Positions 46,054 to 55,170 of a stretch of 64,000 bases of DNA are shown one piece after another. The notes beneath the pieces are model-generated. The model saw only the letters and a list, made by a program, of their open reading frames with translations, did not search any database and was not told the origin of the DNA. The position numbers and the translations under genes were made by a program. The stretch lies in assembly GCF_002102475.1 (NCBI RefSeq), contig NZ_MSQD01000011.1:1-64000 (forward strand). Direction: 5' to 3'. The number at the start of each line of letters is the position of its first letter. Positions within the stretch are counted from its first letter, which is position 1. This stretch comes from Thermoanaerobacterium sp. PSU-2. Its GTDB lineage: Bacteria > Bacillota > Thermoanaerobacteria > Thermoanaerobacterales > Thermoanaerobacteraceae.

Positions 46054-46959
46054 TCATCCCTTTAATCCGCTTGTAGATATACCTTCAACAAAATACTTTT
46101 GAGCCGAGAAGAATACTACGATTGAAGGTATAAGAGCTATAACCGACATTGCGATTATCTTGTTCCACTCAAAGTTGCCTGACGTAGCATCCATTGCCAT
46201 CTTCAAAGCTATTGAAACAGGGTACTTGCTGACGGTTGAAATGTAGATAAGAGGCCCCATGAAGTCATTCATAGACCACATAAACTGAAATATCGTTACA
46301 GACACAATTGCTGGCGTAATCACAGGCAGCAATATCCTCGTCAGTATCGTAAATGAATTACATCCGTCTATCTTTGCAGCTTCATCAAGCTCCTTTGGTA
46401 TTCCCCTCATAAACTGTATAATCATGAACACGAAAAACGCTTCTGCCGCAAATATGTCATTTGCATACAGAGGAACAAACGTGTCCAGTAAATGCAATTG
46501 CTTCCATAAAAGATATAGCGGTATCCTTAAAACGATCTGTGGCAAAAACATCGTTGAAATCAGTATTGCAAATAAAGGCTTTTTAAACGGAAAATTAAAT
46601 CTTGAAAAGCCATATGCTGTCAATACTGATGAAACAACTGTAAAAATCACTTTAGGGATGACGTACTTAAAAGTATTCATGTAGTACGTTGCAAATGTGT
46701 ACTGAGTGCCTGTTATCCAGCCTTTTACATACGGCGTAAAGTCTATCCTTTTTGGTATGAAACTTATTGATGAGAATATCTCGCTGTTTGTCTTAAATGA
46801 GGCTCCTACAAGCCAGACAATCGGATACAGCATTATAATAGCGCCAATTGTCAGTATCGCATATCTAATTGCCAAATTGACTTTTCTTCTGAACTCTCTC
46901 TTTCTATACCCCTTATCCATCCTAAGGTTTACATTGTTGAATGCTGTCTCATTGTTCAT
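46054..46959 (-). CDS. Oligogalacturonide ABC transporter, permease (MalG type)
   Basis: This 301-residue CUT1 permease has six membrane segments and the EAA motif DEAAKIDGCNSFTILTRILLP. Its start overlaps the stop of the preceding permease by one base (TAATG), which points to translational coupling. It lies between GH105 and GH28 genes, so the cargo is probably oligogalacturonides or rhamnogalacturonan fragments. No ATPase gene is close by. Confidence 0.88.
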   Translation of the reverse strand: MNNETAFNNVNLRMDKGYRKREFRRKVNLAIRYAILTIGAIIMLYPIVWLVGASFKTNSEIFSSISFIPKRIDFTPYVKGWITGTQYTFATYYMNTFKYVIPKVIFTVVSSVLTAYGFSRFNFPFKKPLFAILISTMFLPQIVLRIPLYLLWKQLHLLDTFVPLYANDIFAAEAFFVFMIIQFMRGIPKELDEAAKIDGCNSFTILTRILLPVITPAIVSVTIFQFMWSMNDFMGPLIYISTVSKYPVSIALKMAMDATSGNFEWNKIIAMSVIALIPSIVVFFSAQKYFVEGISTSGLKG

Positions 46960-47840
46960 TATGACTCGCCTCCTCCTTCATCTGAATAAAACACCCAGTA
47001 CTTCGACGACGAAAATACAAACATTGTAAATATCATTATTATTATGAAGAGGAACCATGATATAGCGCTGCCATATCCCATATTGAAGAACTTAAATGAG
47101 TTGTCGTAAATCATCATTGGCAAAAGATACGTCTTATACAGAGGACCACCTTGCGTTATCATGTAAGGTCCATTGAATTCCTGGAAAGCTTGTATTAACT
47201 GCATTACCAAGTTGAAAAATATTATAGGTGTCAAAAGCGGTATGGTGACCTTAAAGAATGTTTTGATCTTGCCTGCACCGTCAACTGCCGCTGCCTCATA
47301 AAGCTCTTGTGGTATATCCTTTAAACCTGCCAAGAAAATCACCATGGTAGAGCCAAATTCCCATACCCTTAAAGCGCTTATGGTAAATATCGCTCCTAGA
47401 CCTGTGGAAAACCAACCTACTGGTTTTATGCCAAATACTCCCAGAACCTGATTTACAAGCCCTGTATTTGCAAATACAAACTTCCACAAAACAGCTATAG
47501 CAATATTTCCGCCGAGAATCGATGGGACATAATACGCAGTGCGGTAAAAATTTATTCCTCTTAGCTTGTAATTCAAGATAAATGCTATAAAAAGCGAAAA
47601 TATAAGCTTTAACGGTACTGTAATTACAACATACTCCAGTGTTGCAGTAAATGACGTCCAGAATGTGCTGTCATGAAACATATTGACGTAATTTTGAATA
47701 CCGATAAATTGCGGTGCATTAATAATATTGTAATTTGTGAAACTTAATATTAAAGATGTCACAAACGGATATATGGTAAATATCACAAGGCCGATAAGCC
47801 ACGGCAGTATATATAAAAGCCCTATGCGCCTGTTTTCCAT
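46959..47840 (-). CDS. Oligogalacturonide ABC transporter, permease (MalF type)
   Basis: This permease of about 293 residues has six membrane segments and the EAA motif YEAAAVDGAGKIKTFFKVTIPLLTP. It partners with the MalG-type permease that follows. The ATG used lies five bases after AGGAGGG; an earlier in-frame start at 47873 is less likely. A stem-loop lies between it and the binding-protein gene. Confidence 0.88.
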   Translation of the reverse strand: MENRRIGLLYILPWLIGLVIFTIYPFVTSLILSFTNYNIINAPQFIGIQNYVNMFHDSTFWTSFTATLEYVVITVPLKLIFSLFIAFILNYKLRGINFYRTAYYVPSILGGNIAIAVLWKFVFANTGLVNQVLGVFGIKPVGWFSTGLGAIFTISALRVWEFGSTMVIFLAGLKDIPQELYEAAAVDGAGKIKTFFKVTIPLLTPIIFFNLVMQLIQAFQEFNGPYMITQGGPLYKTYLLPMMIYDNSFKFFNMGYGSAISWFLFIIIMIFTMFVFSSSKYWVFYSDEGGGES

Positions 47841-47885
47841 CAAAACCCTCCTATCAATACAAAGTGGATGCAATTAATTAAATGC

Positions 47886-47917
47886 GTGGAACTACAGTTT
47901 TCTCTCTGTAGTTCCAC
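47886..47917 (-). promoter_or_regulatory. 12-bp stem-loop between binding-protein and permease genes
   Basis: A perfect 12-bp stem (GTGGAACTACAG with CTGTAGTTCCAC, loop of 8) lies 17 bases after the binding-protein stop, with no T-run after it on the minus strand. It parallels the hairpins at 4540-4575 and 27974-28006. Confidence 0.6.
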
Positions 47918-47934
47918 AAATTGACCACAGTGTT

Positions 47935-49278
47935 TTATTTTGTTATTTGACTTAGCACATTCTGAAGATTTGTATACATCTCTTTTGCGGCTTGATCAAC
48001 TGTTTCTTGGTTGTAAGAAATCTTGTCTATAGTCTGATCATATACTTGTTGAAGCTTTGGATCTTCCAGATATGGGCTTAATGGCAATCCTGGCTTTGAC
48101 TCCAATATCTGCAATCCTTCATACTCTAAGCCTGATATCTTTCCGTCTTTTTTAAGTGTATCTAAAGCAGCCTTGCTTACAGGTATGCCCCTATTTGTGC
48201 CCATAGCTTCTACGCCTTGTGGATCATTCAAGATGAAATTCAAGAATGTGGCTGCTTCTTTTGGATATTTGCAATCTTTATTGATGGCAAAAAGCATTGA
48301 TGGCTTTAATATAGCCGCTGATGTCTTAGCATCGGAATTCATAGGAAGTCCTGCTGTCACAAGCTCCATGTTGTTCTGTTTTATTGGAGTAGCTTCTTTT
48401 GATATTGCACTTGTCCATTCAAACAAGCCTGCAAATTTGCCATTTAAGAAGCTTGGAAGCTGTGCTATTGGTGCAAGTCCATTGCCACCTTCTGCAGCTA
48501 TTGACTGAATCGGAGTAGTGACTTTTTTGTCTAACAAAGTCTTGTAGAACGACAATGCTGTCTTTATATCATCTTGAGTAAAGTTAAGCTTGCCATCTGT
48601 TGTCAAGAAAGGTTTTCCTGTCTCTTGTTCTGCATAAGTCATAGCTAAAAGCCAAGAATCATAAGAACCTGTTACAATTGGATAACTGCCACTTGGGAAC
48701 TTCGAAGCATCATTGATAAGGTCATCCCATGTTTTAGGTATCGTAGCACCGTATTTATCATACATGGTCTTATTTACATACAGAACTCTTCCAGTCATAG
48801 CTACCGGTATGCCATTTAGTTTACCGTTAACGGTTCCTGTAGCCAAAATATCCTTAGAATAATTGTCTAAACCCAGCTCACTTGACAGCTTGTTTAAATC
48901 GTAAAAACCATTGCCGTCTTTAGAGAATAGTGGCAACCAGTTCCAGTTTATCTGCATTATGTCTGCAGCAGTGCCACCTGCCATTTGTGTTGTCTGTTTG
49001 TCAAGGTAGCCATCCCAACCAGCATACTCTGCCTGTATCTTTATATTTGGGTATTTTTGCTCAAAAAGCTTTATAGCATTTAAAGTCGCCTGATGTCTTG
49101 TGTCATCGCCCCACCATGAAAATCTCAGCGTTACTTGTTTTGCTGGCTGGCTTTCAGATGTCTTTGTACTGCTATTTGTGTTCTTCTGGCTCGTCGAATT
49201 ACCTGATGAGCCACATCCTGTAAGTAATGTGGAAATGCCTAGAGCTGCCGCAAGTGCTAATGCTACTAGTTTTTTCAT
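47935..49278 (-). CDS. Extracellular sugar-binding lipoprotein (oligogalacturonide type)
   Basis: This 447-residue protein has a lipoprotein signal (STLLTGCGSS, cysteine about residue 22) and a family 1 solute-binding domain (VTLRFSWWGDDTRHQATLNAI; MLFAINKDCKYPKEAATFLNFIL). It delivers oligosaccharides to the two permeases downstream. Pectin fragments are the likely ligand by context. The ATG follows AGGATG. Confidence 0.88.
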   Translation of the reverse strand: MKKLVALALAAALGISTLLTGCGSSGNSTSQKNTNSSTKTSESQPAKQVTLRFSWWGDDTRHQATLNAIKLFEQKYPNIKIQAEYAGWDGYLDKQTTQMAGGTAADIMQINWNWLPLFSKDGNGFYDLNKLSSELGLDNYSKDILATGTVNGKLNGIPVAMTGRVLYVNKTMYDKYGATIPKTWDDLINDASKFPSGSYPIVTGSYDSWLLAMTYAEQETGKPFLTTDGKLNFTQDDIKTALSFYKTLLDKKVTTPIQSIAAEGGNGLAPIAQLPSFLNGKFAGLFEWTSAISKEATPIKQNNMELVTAGLPMNSDAKTSAAILKPSMLFAINKDCKYPKEAATFLNFILNDPQGVEAMGTNRGIPVSKAALDTLKKDGKISGLEYEGLQILESKPGLPLSPYLEDPKLQQVYDQTIDKISYNQETVDQAAKEMYTNLQNVLSQITK

Positions 49279-49367
49279 AGATGATCCTCCTTAAAAAATT
49301 TTTTTATTTTTGCATATACAAAGATGTTGATTTTGACCTCCCTTTATCACCCCTTTCAAATACAGAT

Positions 49368-50516
49368 TTAATTTATTTTAATTATTTCACTGTATGCCAT
49401 CATTAATGCTCCTACGCCTTTAGGGTCGTCATATACGACTTTTTCCGATATATAGTAGTCATAGCTTCCATCTCTGTACGGATTATTGCCTAATCCTGCA
49501 ACAGAACATATACCTCCAAGCGCCAATTTTCCTTCATCTTCTACAATGTATTTATTGACTGTGCCTTCAAATGCCTTTACACCATGCTCTTTATATTTTT
49601 GCGGCAAAAGGTTTAACCTTATACCCTTAAGTATGCTGTACGAAATCATCAGCGTGGCAGATGTCTCTTGATAATTTCCTTTTTCGCCGCCTTTATCTAA
49701 AACCTGATACCACATACCAGTTTTTTCATCTTGGTAAATAATGAGTCCATCTATTGCTTCGTTGAATATTTTAAGAAGGGCATCTTTTTCAGACTCCATT
49801 CTTTCATCCATCTCTTCCAGCACATCAACAAGGGCCATGACAAACCAACCTTCTGCTCTTCCCCAAAAATTCTGAGAAACACCAGTTTTTTTATCTGACC
49901 ATGCTTCTTTTCTACTTTCGTCATATCCATGATAGTAAAGCTTTTTCTCATTGTCATACATAAGCCTTCTTACATTAGCAAATTGATTTACAATATCAGA
50001 TAAATCTTTAAGATCGCCAAAATTTTTGATGTATTTGATGTAAAAAGGCATCACCATATACAGTCCATCAAGCCATACTTGATGAGGATATATGTCTTTG
50101 TGCCAAAAATTCCCCTCATTTGTCCTGGGCTGTGTCTTAACTTGATTAAAAATCGTCTCTATGGCTTTCTTGTACTTCTCATCACCAGTCATCTTGTAAA
50201 CATCAAACAGCACTTTGCCTGAATTTACATCGTCTAAATGATGATTTTCCATGTGGTAGCCTTTTATCTTGCCGTCTTTTTCTATAAATTCATCAAGGTA
50301 TTTTAATACAAATGTTTTGTACTTTTCATCATCTGTTGCACTGTACAGATCAAGTACACCTTTTAGTACACAGCCATCTTCATAATTCCACGATGGTTTG
50401 TAGCTTTTGTAATCTTTAATGTAGCCATCTATAAACTTTTCAACTTTGTTCAAAGCTTTCAATCCTCCAAATGATTTTTCAATTTCCAGCGACAATTTTC
50501 GATTAAAGCTTTTCAT
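49368..50516 (-). CDS. GH105 unsaturated galacturonyl/rhamnogalacturonyl hydrolase
   Basis: This 382-residue protein has the (alpha/alpha)6 barrel of GH105 (YteR/YesR-like). The catalytic aspartate is probably D150 in HQVWLDGLYMVMPF, and FWGRAEGWFVMALVD is a family hallmark. It is cytoplasmic and frees unsaturated galacturonate from the ends left by pectate or rhamnogalacturonan lyases; KduI and KduD take the product. An operator-like palindrome lies in the 40-base gap before it. Confidence 0.92.
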   Translation of the reverse strand: MKSFNRKLSLEIEKSFGGLKALNKVEKFIDGYIKDYKSYKPSWNYEDGCVLKGVLDLYSATDDEKYKTFVLKYLDEFIEKDGKIKGYHMENHHLDDVNSGKVLFDVYKMTGDEKYKKAIETIFNQVKTQPRTNEGNFWHKDIYPHQVWLDGLYMVMPFYIKYIKNFGDLKDLSDIVNQFANVRRLMYDNEKKLYYHGYDESRKEAWSDKKTGVSQNFWGRAEGWFVMALVDVLEEMDERMESEKDALLKIFNEAIDGLIIYQDEKTGMWYQVLDKGGEKGNYQETSATLMISYSILKGIRLNLLPQKYKEHGVKAFEGTVNKYIVEDEGKLALGGICSVAGLGNNPYRDGSYDYYISEKVVYDDPKGVGALMMAYSEIIKIN

Positions 50517-50527
50517 TTAAACTGCTT

Positions 50528-50541
50528 TGCACACGTTAACT
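50528..50541 (-). promoter_or_regulatory. LacI-type operator before the GH105 gene
   Basis: On the minus strand AGTTAACGTGTGCA matches the uxaC operator TGTTAACGTGAACA at 11 of 14 positions. It lies 12 bases before the GH105 start codon and directly after the LacI-family gene. Confidence 0.6.
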
Positions 50542-50556
50542 GGATTTATGCGAAAA

Positions 50557-51558
50557 TTATTTTATTGCCATTACAGAATCTCTTATCTTTAACTTTGTAG
50601 GTACGTATATCTTTTCTCCGCTGTTTTCGTCATTTTCAATCATAGTCATCAATATTTCTGCACCTTTTTGGCTGACATCTTTTATAGGCTTTCTCACCGT
50701 TGTAAGAGCAGGTATTATATACCTGCAAAATTCACTGTCATCGAAGCCTACCACTGAAATGTCATCAGGTACCTTAAGGCCTTTTTCATATATAGCCTTT
50801 ATAGCACCTACCGCCATGTCATCGTTGGAGCAAAATACGGCTGTCGGTTTCTTCTTTAACTTCAAAAGCTTGTTCATGGCGCTGTAGCCGCTTTCTATGT
50901 CGTACTCCCCACTTACGATGTAATCATTGTTAATAAGTATCTTGCTTTCAATAAGTGCCTTCAAAAAGCCGTCTTTTCTGTCAACAGTCGATTTGAAGCC
51001 TTCTTTGCCTTCAATTATGGCTATATCCCTATGTCCATTTTCAATCAGGTACTTCACTGCATTGTAAGCTCCTGTCTTCTCTTCACTCAGTATATTGACT
51101 ACAGATTTTTCATTGACTTCTCTATTTAAAACAACCAAAGGTATACCTTTTCTCATGACGTAGTACATAAATTCATTATCGCTTTCGCTTTGGCTTGTAA
51201 GTATGATTCCATCAAAACGGTTTTTTTCGATAGACGAGTAATCCTTATACTCGTCTATCCCTCTTATGATGAGATTGTAATTTTTTTTGATTGCACTGTT
51301 TACACCCCTTACAGTCTCATAGAAAAAACTGGGGGATGTTCCTTTGAAGATTGTAGAAAAGAACAAGCCAATATTATATGATTTATTGAGAACAAGGCTT
51401 TTGGCGTTGTAATTAGGCACGTAATTAAGTTTTTTTGCGATTTCTTTTATCTTCTCTTTCGTCTCCTCTTTTATCTGCGGACTGTCGTTTAAAGCTCTGG
51501 AAACTGTAGTATGTGACACATTTGCAAGTTTTGCTATATCCTTTATTGTAACGCTCAT
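50557..51558 (-). CDS. LacI-family regulator of the galacturonate genes
   Basis: This protein of about 333 residues has a LacI helix-turn-helix (VTIKDIAKLANVSHTTVSRALND) and a periplasmic-binding-like ligand domain. It lies between uxaC and the GH105 gene. Three similar operators (before uxaC, GH105 and uxaB) lie in its own block, so it is probably their repressor, released by a uronate or pathway intermediate. The ATG used follows GGAAGGTG; an ATG six codons earlier is possible. Confidence 0.88.
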   Translation of the reverse strand: MSVTIKDIAKLANVSHTTVSRALNDSPQIKEETKEKIKEIAKKLNYVPNYNAKSLVLNKSYNIGLFFSTIFKGTSPSFFYETVRGVNSAIKKNYNLIIRGIDEYKDYSSIEKNRFDGIILTSQSESDNEFMYYVMRKGIPLVVLNREVNEKSVVNILSEEKTGAYNAVKYLIENGHRDIAIIEGKEGFKSTVDRKDGFLKALIESKILINNDYIVSGEYDIESGYSAMNKLLKLKKKPTAVFCSNDDMAVGAIKAIYEKGLKVPDDISVVGFDDSEFCRYIIPALTTVRKPIKDVSQKGAEILMTMIENDENSGEKIYVPTKLKIRDSVMAIK

Positions 51559-51589
51559 CTCAAGCACCTTCCACATTCATTATAGAAGA

Positions 51590-52990
51590 CTATACTCCAA
51601 AATAATTGACTGCATTATTGTAGGATATGTCCTGAACTATCTTTCCTAACAAGTCTATATCGTAAGGCACCTCGCCTCTATCTACCCATTCGCCAATCAA
51701 ATTGCACAGTATCCTTCTGAAGTATTCGTGCCTTGGATATGACAAGAAACTCCTTGAATCGGTTACCATTCCAACGAATTTGCTTAATAGCCCTACATTT
51801 GCCAGTGTCTTCATCTGCTCCCTCATTCCGTCGATGTTGTCATTAAACCACCATGCAGAGCCAAATTGCATTTTACCTGGAATCCCTTCTCCTTGGAAAC
51901 ACCCCATAAGGGTTGCTAAAACGTAGTTATCTTTGGGGTTTAGCGTGTACAATATGGTCTTCGGCAAAGAACCAGTTAAATCTAATGAGTCTAAAAGCTT
52001 CGCCACTTTTTGTGCTATATCTACATCATTTATTGAATCATATCCAGTATCAGGACCCAGCTTTCTAAACATCCTGGTGTTTGTATTTCTTAAAGCTGCA
52101 ATGTGAAGCTGCATAGCCCATCCGAATTCTTTATATTTTCTTCCCAAAAATTGAAGAACACTTGTCTTGTATTGGTCAATTTCAAATTTAGAAAGTTCTT
52201 CGCCTTCTAAAGCTTTCTTGAATATTTCATTCACTTTGATTTTTGTGCTTTCTTCATAAGATACAAAGTCGAGGGCGTGATCTGATAACCTGCAACCTAA
52301 GCTGTCAAAGTACTCTATTCTTGAATTTAAAGCATCTAAGTAATCTTCGTAATCTTCAATATCTTTCCCGCTTACTTCTCCAAGCTTTTTGACCCAATCT
52401 CTAAAACCGTCTCTTTCAATATTTATACCTTTGTCAGGTCTAAATGCAGGCAAAACCTTTACACCAAAGCTTTCATCATCCCTCAAAAGTTTGTGATACT
52501 CAAGGCTATCTGTCGGATCATCTGTTGTGCACAGTATCTTTACGTTTGACTTCTTAATGATATTTCTGACGCTGAATTCGCTACTCTCCAATACTGAATT
52601 GACTTTTTCCCATATTATTGGAGCTGTTTTCTCATTTAGAAGCTCATTAACACCAAAGTACCTTTGAAGCTCCAAATGTGTCCAATGAAAAACAGGATTG
52701 CCGATAGCCATAGGCATAGTCTTTGCAAACTCTAAAAATTTGCTGTAATCATCAGCATCGCCTGTAATGTACTTTTCATCGACGCCATTGCTCCTCATAA
52801 GTCTCCATTTATAGTGATCGCCATATAGCCAAACTTCCGTGATGTTTTTAAATTTCTTGTCTTCGTAAATATCTTTAGGATTCAAATGGCAGTGAAAATC
52901 AAATATAGGCATCTTTGATGCATAGTCATGAAATAGTTTAACAGCAACTTCGTTGTTTAATAGAAAATCATCATCCATAAAATTCTTCAT
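51590..52990 (-). CDS. uxaC: Glucuronate/galacturonate isomerase
   Basis: This 466-residue protein matches uronate isomerases of the amidohydrolase superfamily. The metal-binding HxH is at H33/H35 in FDFHCHLNP, followed by VWLYGDHYKWRLMRSNGV, IGNPVFHWTHLELQRYFG and MQLHIAALRNTN. It opens the pathway by turning galacturonate into tagaturonate and glucuronate into fructuronate. It is the first gene of the block, behind a consensus promoter and operator. Confidence 0.96.
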   Translation of the reverse strand: MKNFMDDDFLLNNEVAVKLFHDYASKMPIFDFHCHLNPKDIYEDKKFKNITEVWLYGDHYKWRLMRSNGVDEKYITGDADDYSKFLEFAKTMPMAIGNPVFHWTHLELQRYFGVNELLNEKTAPIIWEKVNSVLESSEFSVRNIIKKSNVKILCTTDDPTDSLEYHKLLRDDESFGVKVLPAFRPDKGINIERDGFRDWVKKLGEVSGKDIEDYEDYLDALNSRIEYFDSLGCRLSDHALDFVSYEESTKIKVNEIFKKALEGEELSKFEIDQYKTSVLQFLGRKYKEFGWAMQLHIAALRNTNTRMFRKLGPDTGYDSINDVDIAQKVAKLLDSLDLTGSLPKTILYTLNPKDNYVLATLMGCFQGEGIPGKMQFGSAWWFNDNIDGMREQMKTLANVGLLSKFVGMVTDSRSFLSYPRHEYFRRILCNLIGEWVDRGEVPYDIDLLGKIVQDISYNNAVNYFGV

Positions 52991-53015
52991 AAAATCAGCT
53001 CTCCCACGAAATTTT

Positions 53016-53071
53016 TGTTCACGTTAACATTTATTTAATTTAATTATATAACTGCCAATGATGATTGTCAA
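53016..53071 (-). promoter_or_regulatory. Consensus uxaC promoter with LacI-type operator
   Basis: On the minus strand TTGACA (53066-53071) and TATAAT (53043-53048) are 17 bases apart. The palindrome TGTTAACGTGAACA (53016-53029) begins 13 bases past the -10 box, over the early transcribed region. A strong promoter with a repressor site just downstream suggests tight repression of the uronate block. Confidence 0.82.
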
Positions 53072-53096
53072 GTTAATGTTAAAAATTTTTTTGCTT

Positions 53097-53126
53097 AAAA
53101 TTACCCTGCTTACTCAGGGTAATTTT
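53097..53126 (-). terminator. Terminator-like hairpin after the LysM gene
   Basis: A perfect 12-bp stem (AAAATTACCCTG with CAGGGTAATTTT, loop of 6) overlaps the stop codon of the LysM gene. Its own A/T-rich arms may serve as the T-tract. Confidence 0.65.
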
Positions 53127-53475
53127 ATCCTGGTGAAGGCAAGCATATCACCTGTCCTACCACAAGGTTATTTGGATCTATATACGGATTTAATGCAAGA
53201 ATTTTATCGACAGTAGTTCCTACAGTTTTTGCTATTTTATAAAGGGTATCTCCAGGTGCTACCTCCCAATATATGCCTGTTGGGCATTCTGTCGTCTTGC
53301 CATAAGGTATTATTGACGGCAAGCATATTACTTGTCCTACCATCAATCTGTTTGGATCTATACCAGGATTCACTTTTATAATGTCGTCTACAGGCCTATT
53401 GATTTTCTGAGATATAAGCCACAACGTATCCCCAGGCTCTACAGTGTAATACCTTCCCGATGGACAATAAGGCAT
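53125..53475 (-). CDS. Protein with two LysM domains
   Basis: This protein of about 116 residues is made of two LysM repeats (about 9-55, YYTVEPGDTLWLISQKINRP; and about 67-112, YWEVAPGDTLYKIAKTVGTT), each ending VGQVICLPS. LysM domains bind peptidoglycan or chitin-like sugars. No signal peptide or catalytic domain is visible; similar small clostridial proteins belong to the spore or cell envelope. The start is taken at the second ATG, ten bases after AAAGG; an ATG six codons upstream has no ribosome-binding site. Confidence 0.82.
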   Translation of the reverse strand: MPYCPSGRYYTVEPGDTLWLISQKINRPVDDIIKVNPGIDPNRLMVGQVICLPSIIPYGKTTECPTGIYWEVAPGDTLYKIAKTVGTTVDKILALNPYIDPNNLVVGQVICLPSPG

Positions 53476-53552
53476 TGTAACACAACCTTTCATTTAATTT
53501 TTTTGTACCATTATATTCACAAAAAAGCTCATTGACATATTTTTTCAAAATA

Positions 53553-53566
53553 TGCTGTGGTATAAT
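53553..53566 (+). promoter_or_regulatory. Extended -10 promoter of the DUF296 gene
   Basis: TGGTATAAT (53558-53566) is an extended -10 box about 47 bases before the DUF296 start. A TTGACA upstream is 23 bases away, too far for a normal spacer. Confidence 0.5.
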
Positions 53567-53612
53567 ATGTATAAGAATTGATACACATAAATTCAATTAA
53601 GGAGGTTTTTGT

Positions 53613-54041
53613 ATGGGTCATATTAATATAGATGTGAAAAGAAGGTTTATGGGTCGCTTTAAGTACGATAACGATCTTTTGCAGGAGATAACGACTTTCA
53701 TAACAAATGAGAATATAAGATCTGGCGAGATAAGGATTATAGGTGCGGTAAAAAAGGCCCGGTTCGGCTACTTTAACCAATCTACAAAGGAATACAAATT
53801 TATCGAGAAAAACGAGCACATGGAAATACTGAGTGCTATAGGAAATATATCCTTAAAAGACGGCAAACCATTTCCACATGTACATATAATTCTTGCTGAC
53901 GAAAACGGAAATGCCTTCGGCGGTCATCTCATGGAAGGCACAAAAATATTTGCTGCTGAATTTGTCATCGTAGACTATGGCGAAAACAACTTAGAAAGGG
54001 TCGATGACGACTACACCGGATTATCTCTTTGGAATCTATGA
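53613..54041 (+). CDS. DUF296 / PPC-domain protein
   Basis: This 142-residue protein is a single PPC (DUF296) domain. It has the conserved histidine-rich stretch PFPHVHIILADENGNAFGGHLMEGT that forms a metal site in bacterial members. PPC domains form trimers. In plants they are joined to AT-hooks, but bacterial stand-alone forms have no known function. The start follows GGAGG. It is divergent from the LysM gene and ends in a bidirectional terminator. Confidence 0.88.
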   Translation: MGHINIDVKRRFMGRFKYDNDLLQEITTFITNENIRSGEIRIIGAVKKARFGYFNQSTKEYKFIEKNEHMEILSAIGNISLKDGKPFPHVHIILADENGNAFGGHLMEGTKIFAAEFVIVDYGENNLERVDDDYTGLSLWNL

Positions 54042-54044
54042 AAA

Positions 54045-54081
54045 AAAAGCTTAAAAGGTTTTTGACGCCTTTTAAGCTTTT
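54045..54081. terminator. Bidirectional terminator between convergent genes
   Basis: A 14-bp perfect stem (AAAAGCTTAAAAGG with CCTTTTAAGCTTTT, loop of 9) has A- and T-rich flanks on both sides. It ends the DUF296 gene on the plus strand and the FAD oxidoreductase gene on the minus strand. Confidence 0.85.
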
Positions 54082-55135
54082 ACTTTATAAACTTCAGCAT
54101 GGTGTGCCCGTATTTTATCACATCTATATTTGTGTTATACACTATATGCCTAACAAGCGGCATGCCTAATATCTTAACCATTCTGTCATAATCGCTGTTA
54201 CTGAATTTATCCAGTTTATCTCTGTAATCTGAAAGCATTTGTACCTTATCAGTTATAGTTTTGACCATTTTTTCATAGTCTTCGCCTGTTGCAATTGATC
54301 TTGCAGCGTAAATGCCGCTTTCTAAAGCGTGAAATGCTCCAAGCCCTAAAAGTGGATCTAAAAATCCAGCGGCATTTCCAACGAAATACACATTGTCGAT
54401 TTTGTGCTCTTTAGCAATACCTGTATTTAGCTCTAATTCATAAGTCTCCACCATCTCATAGCTAAATCTCTCAGTTTTTAAAAAAAGCTGCCATAAACTG
54501 TCTAACTCGCCGTGCTGTGCATAGGTTGTTATAAGAACTAAAGATGCTTTGGTCTTATCAAAAGGCATGATGTATCCGTACCCAGATCTTGCGTAATCTG
54601 TGTTAAACCACATCTCTGCCGTATGTGGTTCGAAATTCCCTAAGATTGTAGCACCTTTTATCCATGTAGTAACGGTAGTCTTCCACTCTGTAAGCTTTTC
54701 CAGTATCCCGGAATTGCCAGTGGCTACGACTACAAAGTCAAATTCTCTTGATAGCTCTTTGTAATCAGGGTCTGCATTAAAGTTTACCTTTGACTTCACA
54801 CCTCTTGCCAGCTGATTGTCAAGTGAATCCGCATCTTTGCTTCTTAAGACAAAATACCCATGATTTCCTTTTACTGTTGAAGTGTACATCGGAGAATGCA
54901 TGATGATCTTTGTCATCTTCTCAACAGGTGTCAATGATATGCCATAGGTACGCCTAAAGTAGTAAACCGGATCTTTAATCGGCCTATCTTCCATGTTTAA
55001 AAATGAGCCGATGTTAGGCTGAATCGTCCCTATAGCATTTTTTCTCTCAAAAATCACACACGTTATTCCAAGCCTTTCAAGCTCATGAGCACATGCAAGC
55101 CCTGATATTCCTGCTCCTATTATGGCAACCTTCAT
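54080..55135 (-). CDS. FAD-dependent oxidoreductase (geranylgeranyl-reductase-like), copy 2
   Basis: This 351-residue protein has an N-terminal dinucleotide-binding fold (VAIIGAGISGLACAHELERLG, with FERK after the second strand) and the second FAD motif NVYFVGNAAGFLDPLLGLGAFHALESG. It resembles the geranylgeranyl reductase/flavin hydroxylase type. It is a tandem paralogue of the gene just upstream (55171-56247), from which it is 35 bases apart. The substrate is unknown. Confidence 0.8.
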   Translation of the reverse strand: MKVAIIGAGISGLACAHELERLGITCVIFERKNAIGTIQPNIGSFLNMEDRPIKDPVYYFRRTYGISLTPVEKMTKIIMHSPMYTSTVKGNHGYFVLRSKDADSLDNQLARGVKSKVNFNADPDYKELSREFDFVVVATGNSGILEKLTEWKTTVTTWIKGATILGNFEPHTAEMWFNTDYARSGYGYIMPFDKTKASLVLITTYAQHGELDSLWQLFLKTERFSYEMVETYELELNTGIAKEHKIDNVYFVGNAAGFLDPLLGLGAFHALESGIYAARSIATGEDYEKMVKTITDKVQMLSDYRDKLDKFSNSDYDRMVKILGMPLVRHIVYNTNIDVIKYGHTMLKFIK

Positions 55136-55170
55136 AGCCTAAAATTCCTTTCATGTAATTTTTATCAACA

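Noticed and set aside
48822-48840. A palindrome CCGTTAACGG resembling the LacI operators
   Set aside because: It lies inside the coding sequence of the sugar-binding protein and encodes the Gly-Thr-Val-Asn-Gly-Lys-Leu-Asn stretch. There is no promoter near it, so it is probably chance.
53532-53566. TTGACA with TATAAT before the DUF296 gene as a standard promoter
   Set aside because: The spacer is 23 bases, too long. Only the extended -10 box (TGGTATAAT) is accepted.
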